Of a stretch of 64,000 nt of DNA, positions 28,867 to 37,738 are shown in pieces. A program made the translations under genes and the position numbers. This DNA is from Paenibacillus castaneae (GTDB lineage Bacteria > Bacillota > Bacilli > Paenibacillales > Paenibacillaceae). The notes beneath the pieces are model-generated. The model made no database searches. It was given only the letters and a program-made list of their open reading frames with translations, and was not told the DNA's origin. Positions within the stretch are counted from its first letter, which is position 1. Every line of letters starts with the position of its first letter. The DNA is taken from positions 2,711,441 through 2,775,440 of the forward strand of contig NZ_KZ614144.1 of the NCBI RefSeq assembly GCF_002884445.1. The letters are read 5' to 3'.

Positions 28867-30135
28867 TTATTTCATAGAATCAAGCCGATTGCGCAGCAGC
28901 ACACTGTCTTTCTTGAGCATTTCGTAGTCGGCTTTCGTGAGTAAGGTATCCTTTGCATCAGCTAGCGTTTCTTCAACTGGCAGAATGCGGTACCGATAGG
29001 AATTATCCGGCTTATATCTGTGCACCCAAGTAGGAATAGACTCGATTTCAGTAAAATCTATCGTTCCATCGGACATATTTTTACGGATGCTTACTTTAAA
29101 AATAACCCCGTAATCCTTCGTTTCGCCCCGCTGATTTGAAATGAAATTACCCATAGAATAAATAATAAGGCCTTTTCTGGCATGACCGTTCTGATCTGTA
29201 GTTTCGAGAACCTCGTAAGGCTGAACAACGTGCGGATGTGAGCCTGCAATAATATCAGCGCCTGCTGCGATAAGAGATCTTGCGAGCCGTTTCTGTTCGT
29301 CATTGGGCTTTAGCTGGTATTCAGTGCCAAAGTGGAGAGATATAGCTACAAAATCTGCACCTGCATCACGGAGGCGCTTAATATCATCTTTTATTTTTTG
29401 TTCATTAATAAGAGAAACAAGATATGGCTTGCCGTCAGGTAAAGGAATGCCGTTCGTTCCGTACGTATAAGCTGCTAGTCCCATCACAATGCCATTTTTC
29501 TCAGACAGTGTAAGACTATCTGCTTCTTCTTGCGAGGATGCTGTACCAATTGGCTTGAAATCAAGACTCTTCAGGTTTTTTATGGTTTGAAGAATCCCTC
29601 TCTCGCCTTTATCAAGAGAATGATTATTAGCATTGGTAAGGAAGTTAAAGCCTGCATTCTTCAATGCTTCTGCTAATTCAGTCGGCGCATTGAAGGTTGG
29701 ATATCCGGTATATCCGAATTCAACTCCTGCAATTGGTGTTTCCAGATTAGCGATTACCCAATCTCCTTGCTGTAAGATCGGCTTGACTTCTTCAAAGAAA
29801 GGATCAAAGTTATAGCGATTTGTTTGTTTGTCATAAGCGCCGGGAAGCTGAGGTGTATGCATCATTACATCGCCAACCGCAATCCATACGGCATCTGCAT
29901 ATTCGGGCTGTGGGGGAGCGTGAGAGGGCTCGGTTTGGATTGGCTCTTGAGACGGCGGTGTAGGTGAGAATACAGGTTGATCATCGGGAGCAGGTGATGC
30001 AGTGGCTGCAGTTTCAGTTTCAGCGGGAGAAGAAGCCCTCTCTGTGACAGAGGGCATGAGAAAAATGATCACAAGTCCGATCAAGGATAACAATAATAAG
30101 AGGGTATTGGTCTTTCGATGCCGTTTGCGGCGCAT
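28867..30135 (-). CDS. CapA-family membrane-anchored metallophosphatase-like protein
   Basis: 422 residues: N-terminal membrane anchor (LLLLLSLIGLVIIFLMP), a Pro/Ser/Thr-rich spacer, then a CapA/PgsA-like calcineurin fold: AVGDVMMHTPQ, VIANLETPI, FLTNANNHSLDKG, GAYIVAG-like IAAGADIIAGSHPHVVQPYE, and IYSMGNFIS. The family is linked to poly-gamma-glutamate or other envelope polymers. No capB/C neighbours are present, so the substrate is open. It ends convergent with the marR gene. Confidence 0.88.
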   Translation of the reverse strand: MRRKRHRKTNTLLLLLSLIGLVIIFLMPSVTERASSPAETETAATASPAPDDQPVFSPTPPSQEPIQTEPSHAPPQPEYADAVWIAVGDVMMHTPQLPGAYDKQTNRYNFDPFFEEVKPILQQGDWVIANLETPIAGVEFGYTGYPTFNAPTELAEALKNAGFNFLTNANNHSLDKGERGILQTIKNLKSLDFKPIGTASSQEEADSLTLSEKNGIVMGLAAYTYGTNGIPLPDGKPYLVSLINEQKIKDDIKRLRDAGADFVAISLHFGTEYQLKPNDEQKRLARSLIAAGADIIAGSHPHVVQPYEVLETTDQNGHARKGLIIYSMGNFISNQRGETKDYGVIFKVSIRKNMSDGTIDFTEIESIPTWVHRYKPDNSYRYRILPVEETLADAKDTLLTKADYEMLKKDSVLLRNRLDSMK

Positions 30136-30158
30136 TTATGGATCTTCCTTCCTTTTTG

Positions 30159-30869
30159 CTAGCTGCTTAACCTTTTGGAGGCGGATTCTAGCTGTTCCTT
30201 CGTCCACCAGCTCCAAGCGACTGAACCGCTTGGAATAGAATGGAAGCTCATTGTTTCCTTTGTGACAGGATGAGGAGCAGATACGGAGGTTGACCATAAA
30301 GCAATGCTGTCAATATTGGAAGTTGGTCTAGATCCATATTTGAGGTCGCCGACAAGCGGACAACCGATATGAGCCATTTGTGCTCTTATTTGATGCGGCC
30401 TTCCGGTATGAAGCCTGATTGCAATAAGAGAGCAGCGTTCTGATGCCGCCACAATCTCATATTCTAGTATCGCTTCCTTCGCTTCAGGAGTTGGTTTGTT
30501 AAAAACGGTAACCTGGTTTTGTTTGCTGTCTTTGCGGATATAATGAGTTAACCGCGCTTGCTGCTTAGCAGGAGTACCTTGAACCACACATACATATGTT
30601 TTGCCGAAATCACGATTTCGAACGGACTCGGACAGCCTGGAAGCTGCCTTTGACGTTTTCGCAAAAACCATAACGCCGCCTACCATCCGGTCAAGACGGT
30701 GAACAAGACCGAGAAACACGTTTCCCGGCTTGTTATATCTTTCTTTTAAGTCCTGCTTTAACAGCGAGAGCATATCAGGGTCTCCTGTTTCATCCTCTTG
30801 CGAAAGGATGCCAGGCGGCTTAACGACGGCCAGCACATGATTATCCTCATACAAAATAGGAATGGACAT
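30159..30869 (-). CDS. RluA-family pseudouridine synthase
   Basis: 236 residues. The catalytic motif is GLVHRLDRMVGGVMVFAKT (Asp of HRLD), followed by ETGRPHQIRAQMAHIGCPLVGD-type residues (HTGRPHQIRAQMAHIG). It lacks an S4 domain, as in the short RluA-like proteins. The start codon overlaps the stop of the upstream methyltransferase (TAATG), so translation is coupled. The RNA target is not predictable. Confidence 0.92.
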   Translation of the reverse strand: MSIPILYEDNHVLAVVKPPGILSQEDETGDPDMLSLLKQDLKERYNKPGNVFLGLVHRLDRMVGGVMVFAKTSKAASRLSESVRNRDFGKTYVCVVQGTPAKQQARLTHYIRKDSKQNQVTVFNKPTPEAKEAILEYEIVAASERCSLIAIRLHTGRPHQIRAQMAHIGCPLVGDLKYGSRPTSNIDSIALWSTSVSAPHPVTKETMSFHSIPSGSVAWSWWTKEQLESASKRLSS

Positions 30870-31735
30870 TACTTAGACTCCCAACGGCCCAAGATGCCGC
30901 ATGGCAAATTCAGTCCTGATTTCGTAATAGGCAGTCCAATCTCTCCGCAATTAATTTCTCCGCCGTATTTGGCATTCATCGTCATATGCAGCAAATTGTG
31001 AAGCACAGACGGGGATAGTCCGGTAGTATAAGAATTAATTAGCAGAAATAAAGGGTTATCGGACAATATCGATGTACAGGATTGAAGAAAAGGAAAAAGA
31101 TTTTCTTCAAGCTTCCATGTTTCACCATTAGGCCCACGCCCATAAGAAGGAGGGTCCATAATGATTGCATCATATTGCTTGCCGCGGCGCTGCTCGCGCT
31201 GAACGAATTTGAATACATCATCTGTTATATACCGAATCGGTGCTGACTCGAGGCCGGACAGCTGAGCGTTGTCCTTTGCCCATTGAACCATGCCCTTGGC
31301 TGCGTCAACATGGCAAACCTCAGCGCCGGCAGCAGCAGCAGCAACAGTTGCTCCGCCTGAATAGGCGAATAAATTGAGCACGCGAATCGGACGTCCAGCA
31401 GCTCTGATTTTATCCATCATCCAGCTCCAGTTAACAGCCTGTTCAGGAAATAATCCAGTATGCTTGAAATTAGTCGGTTTAATATGGAAGTTAAGCTCAC
31501 CGTATGAAATGGTCCAGCGCTCGGGAAGCGTCGGGTTCATCTGCCATTGGCCGCCGCCAGCAGAGCTGCGATGGTAATGCCCGTCTGCTTTTTTCCAAAG
31601 TCCTGTTTCATTCGTAATTGGCCAAATAATTTGCGGATCAGGACGACGGAGTGTATAATTTCCCCATCTCTCTAGTTTATCTCCATCTCCCGTATCTATT
31701 ACCTCGTAATCTACCCATTTATCTGCAATGTACAT
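30869..31735 (-). CDS. Class I SAM-dependent methyltransferase, RlmI/RlmK-like
   Basis: 288 residues. The SAM-binding region is NLFAYSGGATVAAAAAGAEV then HVDAAKGMVQWAKDNAQLSG, and the catalytic motif is DPPSYGRGPNGE, typical of rRNA cytosine/guanine methyltransferases. The ATG at 31735 follows AAGGAAGGG. It is the first gene of a two-gene unit with the pseudouridine synthase, which suggests an RNA-modification operon. Confidence 0.88.
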   Translation of the reverse strand: MYIADKWVDYEVIDTGDGDKLERWGNYTLRRPDPQIIWPITNETGLWKKADGHYHRSSAGGGQWQMNPTLPERWTISYGELNFHIKPTNFKHTGLFPEQAVNWSWMMDKIRAAGRPIRVLNLFAYSGGATVAAAAAGAEVCHVDAAKGMVQWAKDNAQLSGLESAPIRYITDDVFKFVQREQRRGKQYDAIIMDPPSYGRGPNGETWKLEENLFPFLQSCTSILSDNPLFLLINSYTTGLSPSVLHNLLHMTMNAKYGGEINCGEIGLPITKSGLNLPCGILGRWESK

Positions 31736-31928
31736 GTTTTTTGTAACCCTTCCTTGACGTGATTTTTGTAATATAATAATGTCATCGATAATTATTGTAG
31801 ACAACACTTGATAATTATATCGAAGCTAACACAATGAAGCAATGAATCGAGAGAAAAGGACTTCGTTTTTATTTCGTGGAAATAATTGGACGGCAAATGA
31901 TTTACATTAAAGAGGAGTGATTCCGTTG

Positions 31929-32120
31929 ATGAGTTTTGAATGTGAGTGTGGAAATAAGACCGTATTATTCGCTACTGGAGATCGAGATGAGCAGGGACGA
32001 GAATTCATAGAGGTTGAGGACGATGACCGTCTAACCTTTAAAGTAGGAGATAAAAGTGTTCTGTTTCGCTGCTCTTTTTGCGGATATACATATCGTCTAG
32101 AGCAATATCCGGATCGGTAA
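31929..32120 (+). CDS. Small zinc-ribbon protein
   Basis: 63 residues with two Cys pairs: FECECGNKTV and FRCSFCGYTYRL, separated by an acidic segment (EFIEVEDDDRLTFKVGD). This is a rubredoxin-like knuckle arrangement. AGAGGAG lies at 31910-31916, so the start may be ATG 31929 or TTG 31926. Function unknown. Confidence 0.7.
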   Translation: MSFECECGNKTVLFATGDRDEQGREFIEVEDDDRLTFKVGDKSVLFRCSFCGYTYRLEQYPDR

Positions 32121-32383
32121 AGGACCTACTTGTCTGCTTATGGTCAAAAATCAGCAGAAGCAAAATTTTTCACGTCAAACCTAAGAACAACACATGGATT
32201 AGCTTAAAACAAAACACATATATGTAAATGCTGCTAACCGAAACAAGACTCAAGTAGCCAAACTCAGCATCCGAAATATGAATTAACTCCTTCATTCGAA
32301 ATAGTGATTAATTACTTCAATAAGATTTGTTCTTGATGCTATGTATTCTGATTTAGCAGATGCGCGAGTGTAGATCGTATGAG

Positions 32384-32512
32384 TTAAATGGAATTCCTGC
32401 ATATAACTAACTGATTTCTGCTTATTTGCTCGGTTTAATTGTATTTCCTACATCTAATTAACTGATTTCTGCGTATTAGCACGGTTTAACTGTATTTCCT
32501 ACATCTAATCGG
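32384..32512. repeat. Degenerate tandem repeat, period 51 bases, in the araA upstream region
   Basis: Two clear copies start CTGATTTCTGC at 32411 and 32462 and end TTTCCTACATCTAAT; a partial copy precedes them (GAATTCCTGCATATAACTAA). The 32,121-32,750 stretch otherwise has no supported gene. Further weakly related segments (GCTGTAGGATTTACAGCTAA) follow near 32,550. Confidence 0.6.
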
Positions 32513-32751
32513 ACAAGTTACTATACTGTGACGGCTTTATCGCTATATTAGCTGTAGGATTTACAGCTAAACACTTCTTTGGAATAGTATTGAGACTAAT
32601 TAGCTGGAGGTTTTGCAGTTAGTTGTATGTATGTTCCACAGGGTCAATGGAAATGTAGTATATGAGCTGCTGATTAACCCGAAAAACTATCCTTAAAGCG
32701 CAGCATTCACTCTTTCAACAAAATAGATTTGAATTTTATATGGATAGGATA

Positions 32752-32852
32752 TTGAAAACCTTTTCTATTCAGAGTATGATAAACCTATATTAGGTTGTAT
32801 GTACAAGTGCTTCGTCATACCTGTAATAATTAGCGCTAATGTCCGTACAAGT
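32752..32852 (+). promoter_or_regulatory. araA promoter with two AraR-like operators
   Basis: -35 TTGAAA (32752-32757), 17-base spacer, -10 TATGAT (32775-32780). Two sites resembling the Bacillus AraR box follow downstream of the predicted start point: TTGTATGTACAAGT (32795-32808) and ATGTCCGTACAAGT (32839-32852), 44 bases apart, about four helical turns. This arrangement fits cooperative repression relieved by arabinose. Confidence 0.68.
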
Positions 32853-32886
32853 AAAACTTTTATACTCTATTTTGTGAATGTTACCC

Positions 32887-32962
32887 GAATGCTTACGAAG
32901 TAGTTTTGCATTCGCAAAACTTAGGTGAATGCTTACGAAGTAGTTTTGCATTCGCAAAACTT
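32887..32962 (+). repeat. Two direct 36-base stem-loop repeats just before araA
   Basis: Identical copies at 32887-32922 and 32927-32962, separated by AGGT. Each carries the hairpin AGTTTTGC-ATTC-GCAAAACT and the alternative pairing GAATGC/GCATTC. The second ends 3 bases before the AAGGAGG ribosome site, so the repeats are in the 5' untranslated RNA. Confidence 0.8.
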
Positions 32963-32979
32963 TAAGGAGGAATTATTCA

Positions 32980-34470
32980 ATGTTACAAGTTAAACCTTAT
33001 CAATTTTGGTTTGTTACGGGAAGCCAGCATTTGTACGGACCGGAAACACTTGAGGAAGTTGCTCAGCATTCACGCATTATTACGGCGGCGCTGAATGACG
33101 ATTCTGCAATTCCTTTCGATATTGTATACAAACCTGTAGTTACAACTCCTGAAGATATTTTCAAGCTTTGCTTGGAGGCGAAAGCAGACGAAAGCTGTGC
33201 AGGCATTATTACGTGGATGCATACCTTCTCTCCGGCAAAGATGTGGATTCATGGCTTATCTGAGCTTCGCAAGCCGCTGCTTCATCTACATACACAATTT
33301 AATCGTGATATTCCGTGGGGCGAAATTGACATGGATTTCATGAATACAAACCAATCTGCGCACGGTGACCGTGAGTTTGGTCATATTTTCTCAAGGTTGG
33401 GTCTTGAGCGCAAAGTTGTTACAGGTCACTGGGAAAATGGACAAACACGTTCCCGTATTGCAAGCTGGATGGGTTCAGCAGTTGCATTCAACGAAGGACG
33501 TCATTTGAAGGTTGCTCGCTTTGGCGATAATATGCGTCAAGTTTCCGTTACAGAAGGCGATAAAGTTGAAGCGCAAATTAAGTTCGGCTGGTCGATTAAT
33601 GGTTATGGAATCGGCGATTTAGTTGCTCGCATGAATGATATTTCAGACTCGGATGTAAAGCAGCTGCTAGAAGAATACAGCGAGCTGTATGACATTTCTT
33701 CTGAGACACGCAACAATGCCGCTTCGTGGGCATCGATTGGCGAACAAGCACGTATCGAGCTAGGACTTAAAAGTTTCTTGCAAGAGGGCGGTTTCTCAGC
33801 CTTTACTACAACTTTCGAAGATTTGCATGGCATGAAACAGCTTCCGGGTCTTGCAGTTCAACGTTTGATGGAGCAAGGCTACGGCTTCGGAGGCGAGGGA
33901 GACTGGAAAACTTCAGCATTTACTCGTCTAATGAAGATTATTGCTAACAATAAAGGAACATCCTTCATGGAGGATTATACTTATCATCTTGAAGAAGGCA
34001 ACGAGCTCGTTCTAGGCGCGCATATGTTGGAAGTGTGCCCTACTATCGCAGATACCCGTCCGAAGATTGAAGTACATCCGCTTGGCATTGGCGGTAAAGC
34101 TGATCCGGCACGTATCGTATTTGATGGTCGCTCAGGCGCAGCTGTTAATGCATCATTGATTGATTTGGGCAATCGTTTCCGTCTTATTATTAGTGAAGTG
34201 GATGCGGTTAAACCGACTCATGCTATGCCAAATCTTCCTGTAGCTCGTGTACTGTGGAAGCCGCAGCCATCACTGCGCGATGCGGCTGAAGGCTGGATTT
34301 ATGCAGGCGGTGCACATCACACAGTATTCTCTTATGAAGTTACAACGGAACAGCTTGTTGATTGGGCTGATCTGGTTGGCATCGAAGCTGTTGTTATCGA
34401 TAAAAACACAACGATTCGCGGTTTGCGCAACGAGCTTCGTTGGAATGACCTTAGCTATCGTATCCGTTAA
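32980..34470 (+). CDS. araA: L-arabinose isomerase
   Basis: 496 residues, the usual length. It converts L-arabinose to L-ribulose (Mn-dependent). It begins YQFWFVTGSQHLYGPETLEEV and contains HMHTFSP-like TWMHTFSPAKMWIHGLS, FGHIFSRLGLERKVV, and FGGEGDWKTSAFTRLMK with metal-binding Glu. There are no araB/araD neighbours in the window. Start ATG 32980 follows AAGGAGG. It is followed by a strong terminator. Confidence 0.97.
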   Translation: MLQVKPYQFWFVTGSQHLYGPETLEEVAQHSRIITAALNDDSAIPFDIVYKPVVTTPEDIFKLCLEAKADESCAGIITWMHTFSPAKMWIHGLSELRKPLLHLHTQFNRDIPWGEIDMDFMNTNQSAHGDREFGHIFSRLGLERKVVTGHWENGQTRSRIASWMGSAVAFNEGRHLKVARFGDNMRQVSVTEGDKVEAQIKFGWSINGYGIGDLVARMNDISDSDVKQLLEEYSELYDISSETRNNAASWASIGEQARIELGLKSFLQEGGFSAFTTTFEDLHGMKQLPGLAVQRLMEQGYGFGGEGDWKTSAFTRLMKIIANNKGTSFMEDYTYHLEEGNELVLGAHMLEVCPTIADTRPKIEVHPLGIGGKADPARIVFDGRSGAAVNASLIDLGNRFRLIISEVDAVKPTHAMPNLPVARVLWKPQPSLRDAAEGWIYAGGAHHTVFSYEVTTEQLVDWADLVGIEAVVIDKNTTIRGLRNELRWNDLSYRIR

Positions 34471-34492
34471 TAGAACGAATTGATAGAAGAAG

Positions 34493-34535
34493 AGCTGTCT
34501 CAAAAAGGTTTTTAACCTTTTGAGACAGCTTTTTT
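34493..34535 (+). terminator. Terminator after araA
   Basis: Hairpin AGCTGTCTCAAAAAGG / CCTTTTGAGACAGCT followed by a T-run. Confidence 0.95.
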
Positions 34536-34627
34536 GTGTAGTGATAAGAAATTATATATTTGTAATGTTGAGCAAGCTGTCTATCATACAATTAATCGGA
34601 GAACATCACCGAAAGGAGACTTCGATC

Positions 34628-34852
34628 GTGAATGATCAGACACGCTATTATAAGCCTTTCGTCAGTCCGTTTGATCCTTGTCCGCCAATACGAATAAAGA
34701 GCTTTAATGTGGGTCCTCAATTGTTCATTACATTTCAACCCCCCAATTTACCGCAGTTTTCACCCTTTGATGCTCTAAAATACGGAACGCTTTGGCCAGC
34801 ATTATTCAGTCCGTACGGTCCAAAAAATGACAGGCCAGAAGAAGGTGAATAG
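34628..34852 (+). CDS. cotJA: Spore coat peptide CotJA
   Basis: 74 residues, Pro/Phe-rich, of the CotJA type (YYKPFVSPFDPCPPIRIKSF ... PPNLPQFSPFDALKYGTLWP). The start is GTG 34628, 9 bases after GAAAGGAG. First gene of cotJABC, 2 bases before cotJB. Sporulation-specific mother-cell expression is expected from the family. Confidence 0.9.
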   Translation: MNDQTRYYKPFVSPFDPCPPIRIKSFNVGPQLFITFQPPNLPQFSPFDALKYGTLWPALFSPYGPKNDRPEEGE

Positions 34853-34854
34853 AG

Positions 34855-35118
34855 ATGGAGAAAGTGCTGGATGAGGCCTATTATAAGCTGCTGCATGAAT
34901 TGCAAGCCGTAGATTTTGTGTTGGTCGAATTGAATTTATATTTGGACACGCATCCAACAGATTCAGATGCGATTCAGCAGTATAATCATTTTGCGGAGCT
35001 GAGGCAAAGAATTGCAAACCATTACGAATCGCAATATGGTCCGCTTATGCATTTTGGCCACAGTTATTCGAAGTCGCCTTGGCAGTGGAATGAAGCACCT
35101 TGGCCGTGGCAGGTATAG
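34855..35118 (+). CDS. cotJB: Spore coat protein CotJB
   Basis: 87 residues: LLHELQAVDFVLVELNLYLDTHPTDSDA with a conserved helical core and a Trp-rich C-terminus (PWQWNEAPWPWQV). Located between cotJA and cotJC. Confidence 0.92.
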   Translation: MEKVLDEAYYKLLHELQAVDFVLVELNLYLDTHPTDSDAIQQYNHFAELRQRIANHYESQYGPLMHFGHSYSKSPWQWNEAPWPWQV

Positions 35119-35168
35119 TGCGATTACGATAGGTATGAGTTAAGGTCAACGAATAGGAGGTTCAATTC

Positions 35169-35738
35169 ATGTGGGTTTATGAGAAAAAACTCCAATATCC
35201 CGTTCGAGTCAGTAAATGCGATCCTCTAATGGCTAAATTTCTAATGGAGCAATATGGCGGGGCGGATGGAGAACTGGCAGCTGCCTTGCGCTACTTAAAT
35301 CAACGATATACGATTCCGGATAAGGTAGTTGGATTGCTAACCGATATTGGCACAGAAGAATTCGCCCATCTTGAAATGATTGCCACCATGGTCTATAAGC
35401 TCACAAAAGACGCAACACCTGATCAACTCAAAGCAGCTGGATTAGGAGCTCATTATGCTGCCCATGATAGCGCATTGTTCTATGAGAGCGCAGGAGGTGT
35501 ACCTTTTACGGCTACCTACATTCAAGCCAAAGGTGATCCGATTGCTGATCTTTATGAAGATATTGCGGCTGAGGAGAAGGCGAGGGCTACCTATCAGTGG
35601 CTCATTGATCTGACAGATGATGTAGATCTGCAGGACAGCCTAAAGTTTCTGCGAGAGCGTGAGATTATACATTCACTGAGGTTTCGTGAAGCGGTTGAGA
35701 TACTTAAAGAGAAGCGGGATGAGAAGATTTATTATTAG
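35169..35738 (+). CDS. cotJC: Spore coat protein CotJC, manganese-catalase family
   Basis: 189 residues with a ferritin-like manganese-catalase fold: ELAAALRYLNQRYTIPDK, IGTEEFAHLEMIATMV and a second EExxH-like helix (AAEEKARATYQW; REREIIHSLRF). It is a structural spore-coat component, possibly with catalase activity. RBS TAGGAGG. A terminator follows. Confidence 0.94.
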   Translation: MWVYEKKLQYPVRVSKCDPLMAKFLMEQYGGADGELAAALRYLNQRYTIPDKVVGLLTDIGTEEFAHLEMIATMVYKLTKDATPDQLKAAGLGAHYAAHDSALFYESAGGVPFTATYIQAKGDPIADLYEDIAAEEKARATYQWLIDLTDDVDLQDSLKFLREREIIHSLRFREAVEILKEKRDEKIYY

Positions 35739-35742
35739 AAAT

Positions 35743-35785
35743 GAACCTCTTTGCAGCGATTCTTGGCTGTGGGGAGGTTTTTTCT
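35743..35785 (+). terminator. Terminator after cotJABC
   Basis: Hairpin with arms AACCTC and GAGGTT enclosing GCAG..CTG, then a T-run. It marks the end of the conserved chromosome before the cassette array. Confidence 0.8.
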
Positions 35786-35808
35786 TATATTTGCTTACTC
35801 ATGTTATT

Positions 35809-35833
35809 AAGCTAATGGGCAGGATAGTTCAAC
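35809..35833 (+). repeat. Cassette right site, first of the array
   Basis: Arms AAGCTA and TAGTTC around ATGGGCAGGA. It stands alone, 24 bases after the cotJC terminator, and marks the array boundary. Confidence 0.8.
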
Positions 35834-35942
35834 AAAAGGATAGAAATACACTTTCTAAAAAGGTGAAATATTGGTATTTTGTTGATAAACTCGTGTAAAG
35901 TTAAGAGTACGGTTCCCATCCACCGATACTTAGGAGGTTTTA

Positions 35943-36266
35943 ATGAAACGAGCATGGAAGGTATCGCTAATAGTTTTGGGCTTATTGCTCATTTTGTTGG
36001 GTGTGACATGTCCAGATGATGACGATTACAGAGCGTGGCTTGCAGAGAGGCATGAAATTTTTTGCGAGGTTGGTGGGCCTGACCAAATTATCGTATGCAA
36101 TCGAGGCGAGAATTCGGTGGAGTGGCAATCTAAGCACGTTCGATCTCTTCCTTTCTACATGCAGGTGGAGGATAATTATTCCGAAGGAAATAAAGCGTTT
36201 ACCGTTCGCGCATTCGGCATCTTGAATCACTTCTTTGATTACTCGGAGTTTACCGTAGACGGCTGA
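35943..36266 (+). CDS. Small membrane-anchored protein of unknown function
   Basis: 107 residues with one N-terminal hydrophobic segment (VSLIVLGLLLILLGVTC) followed by a polar domain (DDDDYRAWLAERHEIFC...). The Cys after the hydrophobic run could be a lipid site, but the +2/-3 context is poor. RBS TAGGAGG 7 bases before ATG. First cargo gene; no family recognised. Confidence 0.7.
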   Translation: MKRAWKVSLIVLGLLLILLGVTCPDDDDYRAWLAERHEIFCEVGGPDQIIVCNRGENSVEWQSKHVRSLPFYMQVEDNYSEGNKAFTVRAFGILNHFFDYSEFTVDG

Positions 36267-36366
36267 CCCAGAAGAGGCCTATCAGATCGTTGTACGCTTC
36301 AATGTTCACCGTTCCCACAGCAGTACGGAGAGCAACCCTATAGGGATGGCTCAAAGCTACTTAGCT

Positions 36367-36461
36367 AACTTAACGGGGAACTATAGCTTAACAATCACCA
36401 ATTCGAGGCTGCAGGCATGAAACGGCAGCCTCGTTGAACTATCGGGCAGTTTAGTGCAATT
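36367..36461 (+). repeat. Cassette repeat, hairpin family C
   Basis: Left site around TTAACGGGGAAC with TATAGCTTAA arm; hairpin CGAGGCTGC / GGCAGCCTCG (36404-36433); right site GAACTA around TCGGGCAGTT with TAGTGC. The central module closely matches that at 55,718. Confidence 0.8.
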
Positions 36462-36511
36462 AGAGGTTATGTGTTTTAAGATAGAGAAAATCGTAATGGA
36501 GGTATGATGTA

Positions 36512-37015
36512 AAAAAATATACATGCCCATGTTGCGGTTACAAAACGATAGACAGTGACGAAGATTATGAAATCTGTCCAGTATGTTTTTGGGAAGATGA
36601 CCATTTTCAAAAAATGAATGAATATGATTTAGGAGCCAATAAGATACCATTGTTAGAGGCACAAAAGAATTATCTGAGGTATGGTGCTTGTGAGGAAACA
36701 GCGACTCAATATGTTAGGAAGCAAACAGAGCAGGACAAAAGAGACCCTGTTTGGGTATCAATTAATGATTGTTTGTACGAGTTTATTCTAGCTTGTCGTA
36801 AGTTTATTGAAGGTAAGTACAGTATCGCTGAATTGCAACATAATTTTTCCTGGATAACAGTGCCTGACGATATAGAAGGAGAACTAAAACAAATAGATAT
36901 CAACTTAGATATGATTAGATATTGTACTTTAGAGCACATGCAGCGAGATGAAGCGCTGCATGTGGTCAATGAATTGCTAAAAAAAATGAATATTACCATT
37001 GAAATAAATAGGTGA
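36512..37015 (+). pseudogene. CPCC-family cysteine-rich protein with no usable start codon
   Basis: The frame encodes KKYTCPCCGYKTIDSDEDYE then ICPVCFWEDD, the CPCC zinc-ribbon signature, and continues to the stop at 37015 (167 codons). There is no ATG, GTG or TTG between the upstream in-frame stop and the first motif. The ATGATG behind TGGAGG at 36504-36509 runs into TAA; one missing base before the A7 run would restore it. Either a recent frameshift or a sequence error. A shorter product could start at ATG 36614 but would lose the cysteines. A second CPCC cassette lies at 54,395. Confidence 0.65.
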
Positions 37016-37125
37016 ATTTTTGAACAATCGGGCATTAAGCACGTAAAATTGATTTTTCACTCAATGAACTCAATTTATTAACTGAACGTCAGAGAATAAG
37101 CAGGGATGAAGTAAGTGGAGGTATT

Positions 37126-37674
37126 ATGAATAAACGAGAGCGATTTAAAACAATCTTTTTATATGGTGTTTTCATTTGTTATATAGTTTTTTTAATTAAA
37201 TTATTGTTATTATCAAGAATTTCACTTTTGGAGATGTTTAATAGTCAAAGGACTTTAAATAGGTCAATTAATCTAATTCCCTTTTATAGTATAAAGGAAT
37301 ATATACTTGGCGGTTCTGCGACTATAAAAAGATTTGCTTTTAGTAATGTGGTCGGTAATATTGTTATTCTTATTCCTCTTGGTACTTATTTGTCATTATT
37401 CAAAAAGGACAAAAGAGTAATAACCAATCTGTTGTTTATATTCCTTGTGAGTTTATCTGTTGAAATCACTCAGGGGCTTTTAGGCATCGGAACATCAGAC
37501 ATTGATGACATAATTTTAAATTGTATGGGTGGATGGATTGGTATTTTAGGGTATAAGTTTTTAGCGTTTATATTACGAGATGAGAAAAATGTACGTACCG
37601 TAGTCACAATACTATCTGCTATAGGGTTACCTGTAATATTATACTTATTATTCATGGTGAATTTGAGGCTCTAA
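37126..37674 (+). CDS. VanZ-like membrane protein
   Basis: 182 residues with about five hydrophobic segments and the VanZ pattern: NLIPFYSIKEYI, VVGNIVILIPLGTYLS, VEITQGLLGIGTSDIDDIILN and MGGWIGILGY. VanZ relatives confer low-level teicoplanin resistance in some settings; the function here is unknown. It is preceded by GGAGG. A degenerate right site (TGAACAATCGGGCATTAAGC, 37021-37040) precedes it. Confidence 0.85.
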   Translation: MNKRERFKTIFLYGVFICYIVFLIKLLLLSRISLLEMFNSQRTLNRSINLIPFYSIKEYILGGSATIKRFAFSNVVGNIVILIPLGTYLSLFKKDKRVITNLLFIFLVSLSVEITQGLLGIGTSDIDDIILNCMGGWIGILGYKFLAFILRDEKNVRTVVTILSAIGLPVILYLLFMVNLRL

Positions 37675-37738
37675 ATTGCGCTAACAGATTATATCGGTTT
37701 TGCAGCCTATCTCCCCAATTTGTTAGGAGTGACTATGA

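Noticed and set aside
35686..35898. Frame overlapping the cotJC end and the terminator
   Set aside because: It runs through the cotJ terminator and the first cassette site; no start signal.
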